Source of the DNA: Cryptomeria japonica
Lineage: Eukaryota > Streptophyta > Pinopsida > Cupressales > Cupressaceae
DNA length: 64,000 nucleotides
Reading direction: 5' to 3'
Assembly (NCBI RefSeq): GCF_030272615.1
Contig: NC_081415.1
Coordinates: 104,152,796 to 104,216,795 of the forward strand
Shown here: positions 24,293-36,717 of the stretch, in pieces
How the letters are laid out: each line of letters starts with the position of its first letter
Numbering within the stretch: the first letter of the stretch is position 1
Position numbers and translations under genes: made by a program
The notes under the pieces: model-generated
The model's input: only the letters and a program-made list of their open reading frames with translations
Databases searched by the model: none
What the model was told of the DNA's origin: nothing

Positions 24293-26953
24293 TGTTGGCA
24301 TTGTGTTGTCATTGATGTCAATGATATAACATGTTACCGATATAGCTTGTCACCGGTAAATATGGGATGTCGACCAATATGGATTGTTGGGATGTTGATT
24401 GGTGAATAGGCATTGGTGATGGTTGGCATTATGGCTACGCTAATCGGTGAGTGATGTGTTGGCAGTGTATGGTTGCCAACCAACAAGCATGTGACCGGTA
24501 AGCAAGCAAGGTTGAGCTAATGGAGAAAGTGTAGGCAACCAGTAAGCAGTTGGATGTCAAACAACAAGACTCCCACTAGATGAACATATCATCACAGGAT
24601 GAAGATATGACCGAAAATTTTTGGGTTGCTGCAAGATAGTAAGGTAGACAAAGGGGTTGTCTACCAGGTTATCTGCCTGATTGTCAGCTAAGTCATATTA
24701 GTGCTATACTGGAAGCAAAGAAAGCAATGTATTGGCAACCAATTCCTATCAAATGGTGGTCAACAAGTGACAAAGATCCGCTTCCACCGGTAAGTGGTAA
24801 TACTTAGCTTATCTCACAATATGCATGAAATGCACCATAACACTCTGAGATAAGATAGTCAAGAGATATAAGGTAGGTGGCTGAAGGCACACACCGGATG
24901 AACAAAGTGAAACATAATGATGCCTTAGGTGTGTGAAACCAGAGAATTGCACCGAATCAGCAAGAGTAAGCATGATGAGATACCAGGACAACTAAGGAGT
25001 GATGTGTTTGCCACTTTGGCAAACTAGTTGAGATGAGGTATGAGCTGATGAAGGAGAAGGATAGATTTTGCATCTACAAACATGGACCTACTCCAGGATG
25101 CTGATGTCAACTAGAATGCAGATAGAGATTAGTGTCACCAGTGTGCAAGGAAATGAACTGTCAAATGGTAAACATATCTACCGGTATGCTAGAAGATCAA
25201 ATGGAGATTGATGCTACCATGGTTGGAAACAACTGAAGATTGTTAACATAGTGATCCTATGGGTGTTACCGGTATGCAGACACAAGTGTATTCAACTAAC
25301 AAGCGAGCAAAGAGGCAAAGTGGAAAGCTCTCATCAGATGAAGATATGCATGGCGACTCACTTTGAATATCTATTGTGGATCGACATGTTTGATGACCAA
25401 GCTGATGTAATCCCACTGGTAGAATAGGAGACTTCATGTCATGAAGGTGAATTGGTTTGTGTATATTGGTAAGGTAAGACAGACTAGTAGTATAGAGGGA
25501 ACATCGGTTGTGTGTTGAATTGGTGACTAGGCTTGAACAGACATGATCATATGAGTTGGATGCCAATTGAGATACCACGTGGTCTCCAAGTGGAAAATGA
25601 ACAGTGCATCATCAAAGTTGTCGGTGGGGTAGTTGGTGATTGGTTAAACATTTATGTCCACTATGAAATACAAGGATCAATTGCAAAGGTGTGCGACGAG
25701 GAAGATCGAAAGGTTGAATATTGTGTTGTGATGATCGATGCAGGTTGTGCGGATAAAGATCTGATTTGGAGCAAGAAGTTGTGAGATCATTCATTATGAT
25801 TGATAATTACAGGTTGACAAACAAGTCGTGTTTGCTAAATATAGCAAACATGTATTGGAAGCAACAAGATTGGCAAATTTGAGTGATCTATTGTAGGTGG
25901 TCAATCTCTGGAACAAGATCTGATTGGATTTGGTACGGTTCGTAGTTAGTAGAAGAAACCCTAGCGTACCAAGTTTGAATTTTGTTTTGGCGAGAAAGCC
26001 CATGTATAAATATGCAGACCAAAGACCTCAGTTGATGGATGTTGCATAAAATATTGGGATTCAGTTGTCAGAGTTGAGTGAGTTTGTGCGAACAGAGAAT
26101 TGATCAGGTTGAAAAGAGTGAAGCAACTGAGCATAGGAGAGGCAACTGGTAAGAGGGATTTGACAGAGGTTTAACCGATAAGATTAAGGAAACCGATAAA
26201 CTATTACTAGACATAACAATTGAGTGAACTGACAGTGTCAGATCCAGCAAGACAACAACAGAGAGTAAAGAAGAAAGGAGTGAGTACTGGTGGTGATCCG
26301 ACAAGGCAAAAATAGAGCAGGGTTTGACTAGTAAGGAGAGTACCGGTAGTGACAAGATGCAGTGGGTTAGAGAATAGTAAACTGATAGAGAAGAGGTAGA
26401 GTCTAAACCAGTAAGGTTGCAACAGAGGGTAAAAGCAGAGCAGAAGGAGAATCAGAAAGAGAGGGTGAGCAGAGTATCAATGGTGACAAGTTGTTGAGAG
26501 TTTGAGTGAGCAGAGAACTGGTAGAGAACAAAGAAAAGGTGAATTGGTGAAGAGATTATATACAGAGGTTACAAAACTCATTTGTAACCGGGTTATTACT
26601 ATTGTATTTTTTACAGTGATTGTAATCATTGAGTTGGTTCTCAGTACAGGGGTTGGTGCTCCTTGGGTTGGTGCCCTAAACTTTGTAATACAAGTGTTTA
26701 TTCTGAAGTTGGACTGGAACAGTAGACTCCAACAACATTTCTCACCAAGGTTTTTCCCATATTAGTTTTTCCTCATATATCTAGTGTTATGTGATGTCAT
26801 TGTGTCTGCTTGCATATTAATCTCTTCCCTTATCTCACCGGTAAGTCTTCTTTGTGTTAGATCTGCTAACTGGTACACATAGTTAGGATTAAAAGGGTTA
26901 ATATTGAAAACCATTGATTCACCCCCCCTCTCAGTGGCATCTTGTGTTCTACA
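24293..26953 (+). repeat. 5' LTR of the copia-type element
   Basis: 2661 bp, TGTTGGCATTGTG...TTGTGTTCTACA, directly repeated at 29927-32643. Contains the word ccaaggtttttcccat near its 3' part and ends 2 nt before the PBS. The two LTRs differ by many substitutions and small indels by eye, so the insertion is not very recent. Confidence 0.92.
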
Positions 26954-26955
26954 AT

Positions 26956-26967
26956 TGGTATCAAAGC
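26956..26967 (+). other. PBS of copia-type element (tRNA-iMet type)
   Basis: TGGTATCAAAGC starts 2 nt after the LTR end. It differs by one base from the common plant initiator-Met PBS TGGTATCAGAGC. Confidence 0.85.
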
Positions 26968-27027
26968 CTTAGGTTCCTAGTAAGATAAGCTTTCTCCATC
27001 TTGGGTAGACTCTAGTTTGAGAACACA

Positions 27028-28745
27028 ATGGTCAGTTTTGAGTCAATCTCTACTCCTGTGTTTGATGGGTCAAACTATTTCATTTGGAGTTTTAGAATGG
27101 AAGTCACCATGTCCTCTTTAGGCTATGATGTATGGATGTCAGTTGTTAATGGTCTCTCTCGTCCGATTAGTCCTCCCACCAATCCTAAAGTAGAAAGAAG
27201 ATATAGGTGAAATTATGAAGCAATGAAGGCTATACTCAGTGGACTCTTTGGAGATGTCTCTTCACAGGTGGACAAATGCAAATCGGTAAAGTGTTTGTGG
27301 GATGGATTGAAGAAGCTCTATGGAAATGAACCTAGCACGACATAACAGGTTTGTGAAAGAAAGAATATCAATGAAACAAACACATGTGCAGATGATAAAG
27401 ACAAATCAACCAGCTGCTACAACAATGATGAAGAAGAAACCCATCTCTTGATGGATCAAGAGACATAAAGTGAGATGCACACATCTAAAAGGGATAACAC
27501 AGATCAATCCGACTGGCAAGATGTGTTTGGCAGTGATGGCAAAGATAAAGAGGATGTTGAAGCTCAAGTTGATCTTGAAGTTGATATTGACAACTCAACT
27601 AGAAGAGGCAAAAGGAATTACTAATGAATTGAAATTAGTCTCTGATGCTAAGAAGAAAATATGTGAGGAACTAGAGATAGAAGTAGAAACAAAAGGTCAA
27701 GAATGTCAGAAGCTAATAGGAGAAGTGGAGAATCTTTGGAAAGACCTTGAGAAGTGCCAAGATGAGCACAAGGTGAGGATCCGGTATGATGGCAACACTG
27801 ATGCCTTGGACAAATTGGTTAACATACAAAAACGCTCCAAGGATACTGAAGGATTAGGATTTGATACCAGTATATGCTCCACAAACAAGGCTTCCTCCAA
27901 CAAAGACATTCTATTTGTCTCCCCAAGTAAGAATGACAAGGGACAAACCTTCATATTCAAAAATGCTCCTAGGAAGAAGGTTGACCTAACTACAACTGGT
28001 GAAGACATGAGGATGAAGACCGATACTGCAAGAAAGAATAATGTTGATCCTAAAGAATATTGAAAGATGGGAGAATATGGATCCATCAGAAACAAGGACA
28101 TAAGATGACAACCTAGTATACCTCCCGCCGATGGAAGACAAAGAGGTGTTGATGTTCCCAAGAACAATCCCCAGAGAAGTAGAAATGGAGAAGCCAAACC
28201 AGTAAGATCACCTCATGTTTAGAAAATTAAGTTTGTAAGTAATAAGCCCTTATTCTTCGGTTACTACTTCTCATGCAAAGATTATGGTCATAGGGTAGAT
28301 GAATGCAAAAAGGGATCTAGGAGGAGCAATTTAGGTTGTCATAGATATTATGTACATGGGCACAAAGTTTCAAAGTGTAGAAACCTGCATATGCTCTCTC
28401 CCAGTTATGCTAACAAGAGTTCATTAGTTATTCTAAGAAATGAGAATCTTATATGCTATAACTGTAATGGACTTGGCCATAAAAGTCATTGTAGGAAGAA
28501 GAAGTTTTAGGCATATGGCAGCCCTACTACCTTCTCTTCCAACAAAACTGCAAGATATTGCAACTATGGTCAGCATGGAAGAGATGATAGAATGTATAGC
28601 AATTCTTTCGGTCATGCTGCATAATTTTATAGAGCAAGGACCAATCAGCCAAAGAAAGCCAACATTACTCCAGAGACTGCAAATGAGAAGAGAAGGGAAA
28701 TCAAGAAGGTATGGAGAAAGAAGTAAGAGGATATGACCATGTGCA
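27028..28745 (+). pseudogene. gag: Copia-type Gag polyprotein, decayed
   Basis: Begins M-V-S-F-E-S and continues P-V-F-D-G-S-N-Y-F-I-W-S-F-R-M-E, the typical start of plant copia Gag. The frame has stops at about 27208 and 27343. ORF 27470-28063 supplies a Lys/Glu-rich coiled coil (about 27590-27770) and the region D-A-L-D-K-L-V-N-I-Q-K...G-L-G-F-D, common before the zinc knuckles in this Gag type. Three or four knuckle-like segments follow, near 28260-28310, 28334-28380, 28453-28494 (C-Y-N-C-N-G-L-G-H-K-S-H-C) and 28555-28580, each missing or shifting a ligand. K-K-V-W-R-K-K near 28720 resembles the Gag end before protease in intact relatives, but no protease follows. The antisense ORF 27706-28197 is a shadow. 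Confidence 0.8.
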
Positions 28746-28749
28746 AGCA

Positions 28750-29912
28750 CTATGCATTCAATGCACAAGTGATATCTCCTAAGGCTTAAAGGAGATGCAG
28801 GACCTTAGGGGGAGCTACATGTTTATTACATCATTCACCCCCATAGTGAAAAGGACAAATGTAAGAATAGGTTGTTGCTGGTACAAGGAAGAAGATGAGA
28901 TGACAATACGTGTAATTGTTGCCTTGACTACGCATCTACATATGAGAGATGGATTAGTGTTGCATGTGTTAATGTATGGTTCAAATTGAAATTGGGATCA
29001 GAGGCTCTTGACACAAGAAGGCAAAGGCTAATGGATAAGCGGTTCTGGTGGAGATGTTGGTTCTATATAGTAAACCGGTATGTATAGTATGATACCGGTA
29101 TGGATATTAATTGGTATTGCAGATTATATGAGTCAATGTTTTCGGGAAACATTGCAGTGACTCCTATGGCATGGATTGAGGAAATAATGTCTCAGGTTAT
29201 ATTGGAGAAGACCTGAATGACAATGTGCTAGTCCGGTAGTTGATCATATATGCATGCATCATTTTGATTTAACCGGTTTGATAATTGACATGTTAGTAAT
29301 ATGGTTTGGCATTGTGGTCATATAAGATCATGTCATAAGTTGTGATGGATGTCATGGAGCTGAAAAATCATTTGTAGATCACATATATCAGCTAGACTGG
29401 TACAAGGCGTAGATTGGAGCCCCGATTTCGAACCTGAGATCTATGGTTCAAGGAGAGTTGCTTGCAACAAGGGAAAAAAAGTACTCAATCGGTTGTGAAC
29501 TGAAAAAAATAAATTTCCCAACCCATATGTCAAAGGGGAAGTTTTGACAAAGAGGGAGAGTTACCTACACAGGGGGAGAATATAAAAGTGACATCAACAA
29601 TTGGTATTAACAAAATGGTGTCAAGATAACTTTATACATATCAAAGGGGAGAAGATGCAGTTTGACCAACAAGTAAGTGAAATTCACTGACACACTTTTC
29701 AACAATTGGTATCAGACTGGTATATACAATTGGTGTCAGATGGTGTCTAAGCTCTCTATCTCAAGTGTTGCTAGATAAGAGGATGTAGAGTATAATGGTC
29801 AAAGGGGGAGAATCAACTGGTAGAAAGTTCTGTTAGTACCCTTTGCCATTGTTGTCAAAGGGGAAGAAATAAACCAGCAGTATACCAAATACTACGTGTG
29901 TTGACATCAACA
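28750..29912 (+). other. Non-coding 3' internal region with repeated PPT-like tracts
   Basis: No pol domains in any frame that I could recognise. From 29531 the sequence repeatedly shows caaaggggaa / cagggggagaa / aaagggggag type tracts, near 29531, 29571, 29643, 29801 and 29856. Confidence 0.7.
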
Positions 29913-29923
29913 CCAAAGGGGGA
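29913..29923 (+). other. Polypurine tract of copia-type element
   Basis: ccaaaggggga ends 3 nt before the 3' LTR (…gga-tat-TGTTGG), the normal position for plus-strand priming. Confidence 0.85.
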
Positions 29924-29926
29924 TAT

Positions 29927-32643
29927 TGTTGGCATTGTGTTGTCATTTATGTCAACTAGTAATGGTGTCATTGATGTCAACCGGTATAGCATGTTACCGG
30001 TATAGCTTGTCACTGGTAAATATGGGATGTCGACCGATATGGATTGTTGGAATGTTGATCAATGAATAGGCATTGATGATAGTTCACATTATGGAAACGC
30101 CAGCCGACGAGTGATGTGTTGGCAGTGTATGGTTGCCAACCGGAAAGCATGTGACTAGTAAGCAAGAAAGGTTGAGCTAATGGAGAAAGTGCAGGAAATC
30201 GGTAAGCAGTTGGATGTCACACAATAGGACTCCCACCTGATGAAGATGTCATCACAGGATGAAGATATGACCGACAGAGTTTGGGCTACTACAAGATAGT
30301 AAGGAAAGGAGATGTCTACCCGGTTATGTGCCTGATTGTAGATGTATATGCTCAATGTTAGTTAAGTCATATTAGTGCTATACCGAAAGCAGAGAGAGAA
30401 ATGTATTGATAACCAATTCCTATCAGATGGTGATCAACAAGTGACAAAGATCCACTTCCACCAGTAAGTGGTAATACTTAGCTTATCTCACAAAATGAAT
30501 GGAATGCATCATAACCCTCTAAGATAAGATAGTCAAGAGATTTAAGGCAGGTGGTTGAAGGCACACACCAGATGAACAAAGTCAAACATAATGATGCCTC
30601 AGGAGTGTGAAACCAGAGAAGTGCACTGGATCAGCAAGAGTAAGCATGATGAGCTACCAGGACAACTAAGGAGTGATGTGTTTGATACTTTGGCAAACCC
30701 ATTGAGATGAGGTATGAGCTGATGAAGGAGAAGGAAATATTTTTCATCTACAGACATGGACCTGCTCCGAGATGCTGTTGTCAATCAGAATGCAGATAGA
30801 GATTAGTGTCACCAATGTGTAGGAAGATGAACTGTAAAATGGTAAACATATCTATCGGTATGCTAGAAGATCAGATGGAGATTGATGTTGCCATGGTTGG
30901 ACACAACTAAAGATTCTTGACATAGTGATCCTATGGGTGTTTCTAGTATGTAGACGAGGGTGTAGTCAATTGGTAAGTATGTCAACGACAAGTGAGAAAA
31001 GAGGCAAATTGGAAAGCTCTCATCAGATGAATATATGCATGGTGACTCACTTGAATATCTACTGTGGATCGACATGTTTTATGACCGAGCTCATGTGATC
31101 CCATCAACAAAATAGGAGACTGCATGTCATGAAGGTGAACTGGTTTGTGTACATTGGTAAGGTAAGATAAACTGGTAGTATAGAGGGAACACCGGTTGTG
31201 TGTTAAATTAGTGAATAGGTTTGAACTGACATGATCATATGAGTTGGATGTCGACTAAGATACCACATGGTCTCCAAGTGGCAAATGAATAGTGCATCAT
31301 CAAAGTTGTCAGTGAGGTAGTTGGTGATTGGTTAAACATTTATGTCGACTGTGAAATATAAGGATTAGTTGCAAAAGTGTGTGGCGTGAGGCAAATCAAA
31401 AGGTTGACTATTGTGTTGTGATGATCGATGCGAGTTGTGCAGATACAACTCTAATTTGGAGTAAGAAGTTTTGAGATCATTCATTGTGATTGACAAGTGC
31501 AGGCTGACAAACAAGTTGTGTTTTCTAAATATAGCAAACGCGCATTGGAAGCAATGAGATTGGTTGAGTTGAGTGATCTATTGTAGGTAGTCAATCTTTG
31601 GAACAAGATCTGATTGGATTTGGTATGGTTCATGGCCGGTAGAAGAAACCCTAGCACCCCAAGTTTGAATTATGTTTTGGCGGGAAAGCCCATGTATAAA
31701 TATGCAGACCAAAGACCTCAGTTGATGGGTGTTGCATAAGAGATTGGGAGTCAGTTGCCAGAGTTGAGTGAGCTTGTGTGAACAAAGAATTGATCAAAAT
31801 GAAAAGAATGAAGCAACTAAGCATCCAAAAGCCAACCAGTAAGAGGGATTCAACAGAAGTTTAACCGATAAGGTTAAGGAAACTGGTAAACTATTACTGC
31901 ACATTACAGTTGAGTGAACTGACAACATCAGATCTGGCAGGACAACAACAAAGAGTAAAGAAGAAAGGAGTGAGTACTGATGGTGATCCGGTAAGGCAAA
32001 AAGAGAGAAGGGTTTGACTGGTAAGCAGAGTACCGGTAGTGACAAGAGGCAGTGGGACGGAGAATAATAAACCAGAAGAGAAGAGGTAGAGTCTGAAATA
32101 GTAAGGTTGCAACAGAGGGTAAAAGCATAGCAAAAACGAGAATCAAAAAGAGAGGGTGAATAGAGTACCGGTGGTGACAAGTTGCAGAGAGTTTGAGTGA
32201 GCAGAGAACTGACAAAGATAGAGAAAAGGTGAACTGGTGAAGAGATTATATTAAGAGGTTACAAAACTCATTTGTAACCGGGTTATACTATTGTAATGTT
32301 TATAGTCATTGTAATCATCGAGTTGGTGCTCGGTGTAGGGGTTGGTGCTCCTTGGGTTGGTGCCCTAAACTTTGTAATACAAGTGTTTATTGTGAGGCTG
32401 GATTGGAGCAATAGACTCCAACAACATTTCTCACCGAGGTTTTTCCCATATTGGGTTTTCCTCATATATCCGGTGTTATGTGATGTGTCATTGTGTCTTC
32501 TTGCATATTGTTCTCTTCCCTTATCTCACCGATATGTCTTCTTTATGTTAGATCTGCTAACCGATACACATAGTCAGGATTAAAAGGGTTAATATTGAAA
32601 ACCACTGATTCACCCCCCTCTTAGTGGCATCTTGTGTTCTACA
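29927..32643 (+). repeat. 3' LTR of the copia-type element
   Basis: 2717 bp, TGTTGGCATTGTG...TTGTGTTCTACA. Carries a short extra segment near its start compared with the 5' LTR (tcaactagtaatggtgtcattg region). Confidence 0.92.
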
Positions 32644-32648
32644 CTATA
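32644..32648. repeat. Target duplication ctata (right)
   Basis: Second copy of the duplication flanking the copia-type element. Confidence 0.93.
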
Positions 32649-33006
32649 TCCTTGTTTAGAAATCATGGTAAAGCCTTGTTTGTAATTTGTTTGCAAATGT
32701 GACGTGTAAGGAATTTTATCATAGACTTCATTGAAATTTATAGTGTAAGTATATATTGAAGGACCAAAGTGATGAATAGTTGAATACAGATGGATCCTTG
32801 TAGGAGTATGCACAACCTTATTAGCATCATTCATGTTCATGTGAGAGGTAAGAGAGTCCTTTTGCATTAAGTTATTGGGTTGGGAAGAAATGTTTTCACC
32901 ATTTGAAATTTCATTCCTACTCAGTGTAATGTTAGATGACATACCATTAAGGAAATTCATAACATTAGCTTGTCTCAAAACATGTTGATGGTTAAAATAT
33001 TCTTGA
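32649..33006 (-). repeat. Old LTR-type repeat, copy B (distal part) with conserved minus ORF
   Basis: Continues copy B after the nested element and matches 20070-20350 of copy A. The minus-strand frame (within 32610-33083) aligns with the copy A ORF (Q-H-V-L-R-Q...S-S-Q-P-N-N-L-M). The stop present in copy A has been lost, so the frame runs on. The match ends abruptly at 33006, where another LTR begins. Confidence 0.65.
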
Positions 33007-33898
33007 TGTAGGAGCATCGGTGTAGTTCTTACCGACTGAGCACTTTGTAGTGGAATTGCTTGGAGATCATGGCATACCTTCATGTTTGAGTGTTTAGTGT
33101 TTGGGTTTTGGGTTTAATCCCATGTGTTCATGGTCTTTGTCATGTTCAAGTTTCATAGCATTTGGCTTTGTTTTCAGTGAGATGTGGAATCCAGTATTGT
33201 CCTAGTTGATATGTTCTTACCCGTTGGTCTGGCAGTGTGTTGAGCAAAGATGATTTCAAGTTGCTGTTGATCTCTATGACTTGCAGATCGTTAGAGGTGT
33301 TTCTTTGGGCCTTGGCTGGTATTTTTGGAGCTCTGCACATCATTTTATGTTTTGGAGATTTTTCTTAGTGATTTGAGCTGACATGTTATCGCCGCACGTT
33401 TCATGAACCAGTTGGTCTTTGGGCCGACTTGATCAAGTTATTATTATTTGCGAATGGTATAAATAAAATTTTGCGACTCAGTTGAGAAGATAGGGGACAG
33501 AAGATAGAAGACAAAGTTTAGAGATTGAGTGAAGATGTAGAATCGGTGAGATTTTGATCTAGTAGGACTGAGGTCGGAAGGCTATGGTCTGGATTAGGGT
33601 AGAACCGATAGACTGTTCTCGGAAGATGATTTGATATGAGGATGATCTGTGGATCTTGTAATTGTGTTGTAAGTGTTATTTGTATCCTGGACTACGATCC
33701 AACATGTGGCATGTGTAATTCTTCAAACTGTTATGAGATTCATTCAAATTGTTTACTGGTTATGTGCTCTATCTTGTTACCGACTTTCTACTATTTATGG
33801 CATCTTGTTACCGGTTACCAATATGTTGTACATGATTTATGTGTTAAGATCCAAGGTTTTCTTTTCCTTAATTGGATCTCCCTACCTTGACTGCGTCA
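33007..33898 (+). mobile_element. LTR of a compact non-autonomous LTR element
   Basis: Starts TGTAGGAGCATCGG and ends ...GACTGCGTCA (TG...CA), followed after 2 nt by a PBS. Its first ~250 bp are directly repeated at 34262-34514 (shared tagttcttaccga, gtggaattgcttgga, tcatggtctttgtcatgttc and gtgtgttgagcaaagatgatt). Length 892 bp. The ORFs inside are incidental. Confidence 0.75.
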
Positions 33899-33900
33899 AA

Positions 33901-33912
33901 TGGTATCAGAAC
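33901..33912 (+). other. PBS of the compact LTR element
   Basis: TGGTATCAGAAC, close to the initiator-Met PBS, positioned 2 nt after the LTR. Confidence 0.75.
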
Positions 33913-34261
33913 TAGTTTGTGAACTTTTTGTTGGACAAAGTGTTGTTTGTGCACTGGTTGGTTGGAGAGAAGATTGAGGCAATTTGTGGACTTGTTTAGA
34001 TCACCGAACGTGAGGTAGAGAAAGGTTTGCAGGTAGACCGTCGATCCCAGAGATTGAGCTTGAGGCAGTTAGTGGGTGGAGACTTGAACAGATCGCCGAT
34101 TGAGGCAAGCCACAATTTGGACCGATAGATCATCGTGGAGAGGCAACTGGAAGTTGTAGTCAGATCACCGAACCCCTGAGGCAGTTGCAAGTACCTACTG
34201 ACATATTGCTGACCCAGATCAAGTGATGGCACTCATTTTTCAATTAACCCCAAGAGTTTGA
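33913..34261 (+). other. Short non-coding internal region of compact LTR element
   Basis: About 350 bp between the PBS and the second LTR, with no coding capacity. A motif agatcaccgaacgtgagg / agatcgccgattgaggca / agatcaccgaacccctgagg recurs three times (about 33998, 34095 and 34162). The end (ccccaagagtttga) is a poor polypurine tract. Confidence 0.65.
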
Positions 34262-34514
34262 TGCAGGAGTACTGGTCTAGTTCTTACCGATTGAGCAATT
34301 TGCAGTGGAATTGCTTGGATATCGTGGCATTCCTTCATGTTTAAGTGTTTAGCGTTATGGTTTTGAGTTTATTCCCTTGTGTTCATGGTCTTTGTCATGT
34401 TCGATTTTGATAGCATTTGGCTTTGTTTTCGATGAATGTGGATTCCAGTATAGACCCCGTTGATATGTTCTTACTGGTTGGTCTAGCAGTGTGTTGAGCA
34501 AAGATGATTTTGGG
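34262..34514 (+). repeat. Truncated second LTR of compact element
   Basis: TGCAGGAGTACTGG... matches the first ~250 bp of 33007-33898 and then stops at ...gattttgggttgc. The expected continuation (ttgctgttgatctc in the first LTR) is not found downstream, so this LTR is truncated rather than simply interrupted. Confidence 0.8.
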
Positions 34515-35701
34515 TTGCAATTATCGAAACCATTAGCAATTAAAACTTTAATACTAGAACCCAAAACATTAATACTAGAATACTTAAACCAAATATTGGA
34601 ATAGCAGTTAAACCAATTAAGCATAAACAATAATCACAGAATAAATACCATCTACATGACACCAAGATTTGTATGTGGAAAACCCGGTAAAGGGAAAAAC
34701 CATGGTGGGAAGCCTGCGCACAGTCAGATAATACTTCTGCAGTAAGTATGTGAATTACAATTGAGGGGCCAAAACTTGCAGGAAGGCCAACAACCTAGAG
34801 CACACTGCTCATCACAAAAGGAGTCTCACTGACTACATAGAAATCCAGACTACAATCCAGAGAAATGTTGAATTGCAAAAGATACCATCTCCTATGCCTG
34901 AGTACAGTTCTGGTTAAGCTCAATATCAGAGGACTAAATCCTCTTATATAAACCCAATTCAATCTCCAATGATCAACCAAATCCTCTGCATGAATGATAT
35001 TGCATTATCCACACATTACATCCTTTGACTATGACCTCTAACATAACCATGATGATCTACAATGAGATCTTACATCTATATATACAAACCCTTGACCATA
35101 AACAATCAGGTTGGCCACAAGACAATAAACCAATTACATAATTACAAACTATGTTGTTCTTAGAACAAAAAAATAATATCCAACACACAAGACATCCTAG
35201 AAATGTATAGAGAGGTCCAATCCACATGCTTAATTAAACCGGTCCATAACCTAGACCAATTGGGACCTAGTATAGGTCTATACGCCACAACAATGATCTC
35301 CATCCACCAAGTCTCGAACATGATCACAAATAAACATCTTGAAACCATACCAGAAGTTGCATCAACACCGCTTGTGCAATTAATCAGAGATATCCATCGA
35401 AAGCTCTGCCAGTGAAACCCTCACCAGAACTAGAAACCAAGATTCTAAGAAAATAGGATAGCATCCGATCACCAGACCAAAACCAATTGACTTAATATGA
35501 GCATGAGTATCATGAACAAGCCAATTCCATCACCAAACTATACCAGAGCCTACCAGATCATGCCGGATCCAAATCAACCATAAAACCACTCAACCTAGCG
35601 AGACTAGAAGGGTGTCGATAAAGCATCCAAACAACTAGTGTTGGCATCAATGACAAAACATCAATGCAACACATAATCAATTCCACCAAATGGCCAACAA
35701 T
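34515..35701 (-). mobile_element. Reverse-orientation copia-type LTR (probable solo or truncated)
   Basis: Right end ...ggccaaca gives TGTTGGCCATTTGG on the minus strand, followed there by ttttgtcattgatgccaaca, resembling the starts of the other copia-type LTRs here. Near 34665-34710 the + strand has ccaagatttgtatgtgg and gggaaaaaccatggtggg, the complement of a conserved LTR word in this group. The left edge is set at the break with the truncated LTR. No matching target duplication was found. Confidence 0.6.
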
Positions 35702-36717
35702 GGGAACATTTTTTTGTTGCATCATCTTATTTTCCATTATCACATGTTTGTCTTTCATTGGAGATCAAACCTAAACTTGCCATCAATGTCCAAATTTACT
35801 TTCATTTCCATGTTGTTACCTTTTAAGATTATTTGAGGTTTCAAGGCTCATAAGAAACCCATGCATTACATCCACAATATTCATGGATAAAGTTGTTTCT
35901 TAGAACTTGATGTATAGTAATATTTGTGGTGTTAGTTTTTTTAGAAACCCATGTACTTTCCTTTGTAATCGAGATTTTAGCTCCACCCTCTTTCATTTGT
36001 CAATTATTTCCTTATGAGTTGGAACAATTGGGAGTTTCTACAATTCTAGGAATGCTTCTTGGCTCTAACTTAAAAATTCAAAGGAATAATAATAATTTTT
36101 TTCATCAACATTGGTGATTAGGAGTTTCGAGGGAGTTGCGAACCTCATCGAAGCTTTTGGGTGTTCCCAAAACCTATTGTTGCTCCAAATCTTCGTAAAT
36201 TTGTGTAAATTTTCCTAGTTTTAACCAAACTTGGAACATAGATACCCTTTAGGATCCTTAACAACATGGGAACATTACTTAGTCAAAAAACCAAGTAATA
36301 AACTCATTGGTTATTTCACTTGGTAGCGAAACTTGGTTGGGGGTTCCAAGAGTTCCTAGAAGTTGTTAAACTTCAAAGTAGTTCCTAAGGATGCCTAAAG
36401 CTTTAATTGGTACAACTTAAAAAATAATTACTCCAATTTCCACCAAATTGTAACATGAGATATTTGTTTGGGACTTGTACCAAATGAATCTGATACTTGG
36501 CCAAAGTTTCATTAAAATTTTCTTCTATCAGCACACTAAAATTTCAATAACAAAACAAAGCAAAAATATAAATGAAATAGGAAGTGTTTTTGGTGATACA
36601 AAATTGCTTGTGAACCTAGATAATGTTGCAACATAATATTAATATACAATAAAATAATATATATAGTAATTATAATATTATTTTATCCAATTAATAATAT
36701 ACAATGTAATGTATAAA
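35702..36717. other. Unassigned intergenic sequence
   Basis: No gene or clear repeat boundary. The words ggagttgcgaacctc, ggggttccaagagttcc and agttgttaaacttc recur loosely between 36120 and 36400. ORF 35926-36117 has no recognisable domain. The last ~100 bp are AT-rich. Confidence 0.4.

Larger units (their letters stand above)
24293..32643 (+). mobile_element. Ty1/copia-type LTR retrotransposon, gag-only (TR-GAG-like)
   Basis: An 8351-bp unit with two long LTRs (2661 and 2717 bp), the 5-bp duplication ctata on both sides, a tRNA-iMet-type PBS and a polypurine tract. The internal region is only about 2.97 kb. Its coding content is a decayed copia-type Gag (N-terminal domain, coiled coil, CCHC-like zinc knuckles). 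No protease, integrase, reverse transcriptase or RNase H motif could be found. It is therefore non-autonomous and would need enzymes from a related element to move. It is inserted into copy B of the older repeat. Confidence 0.9.

Noticed and set aside
27706-28197. 163-aa minus-strand ORF
   Set aside because: Antisense shadow of the copia Gag coiled-coil region.
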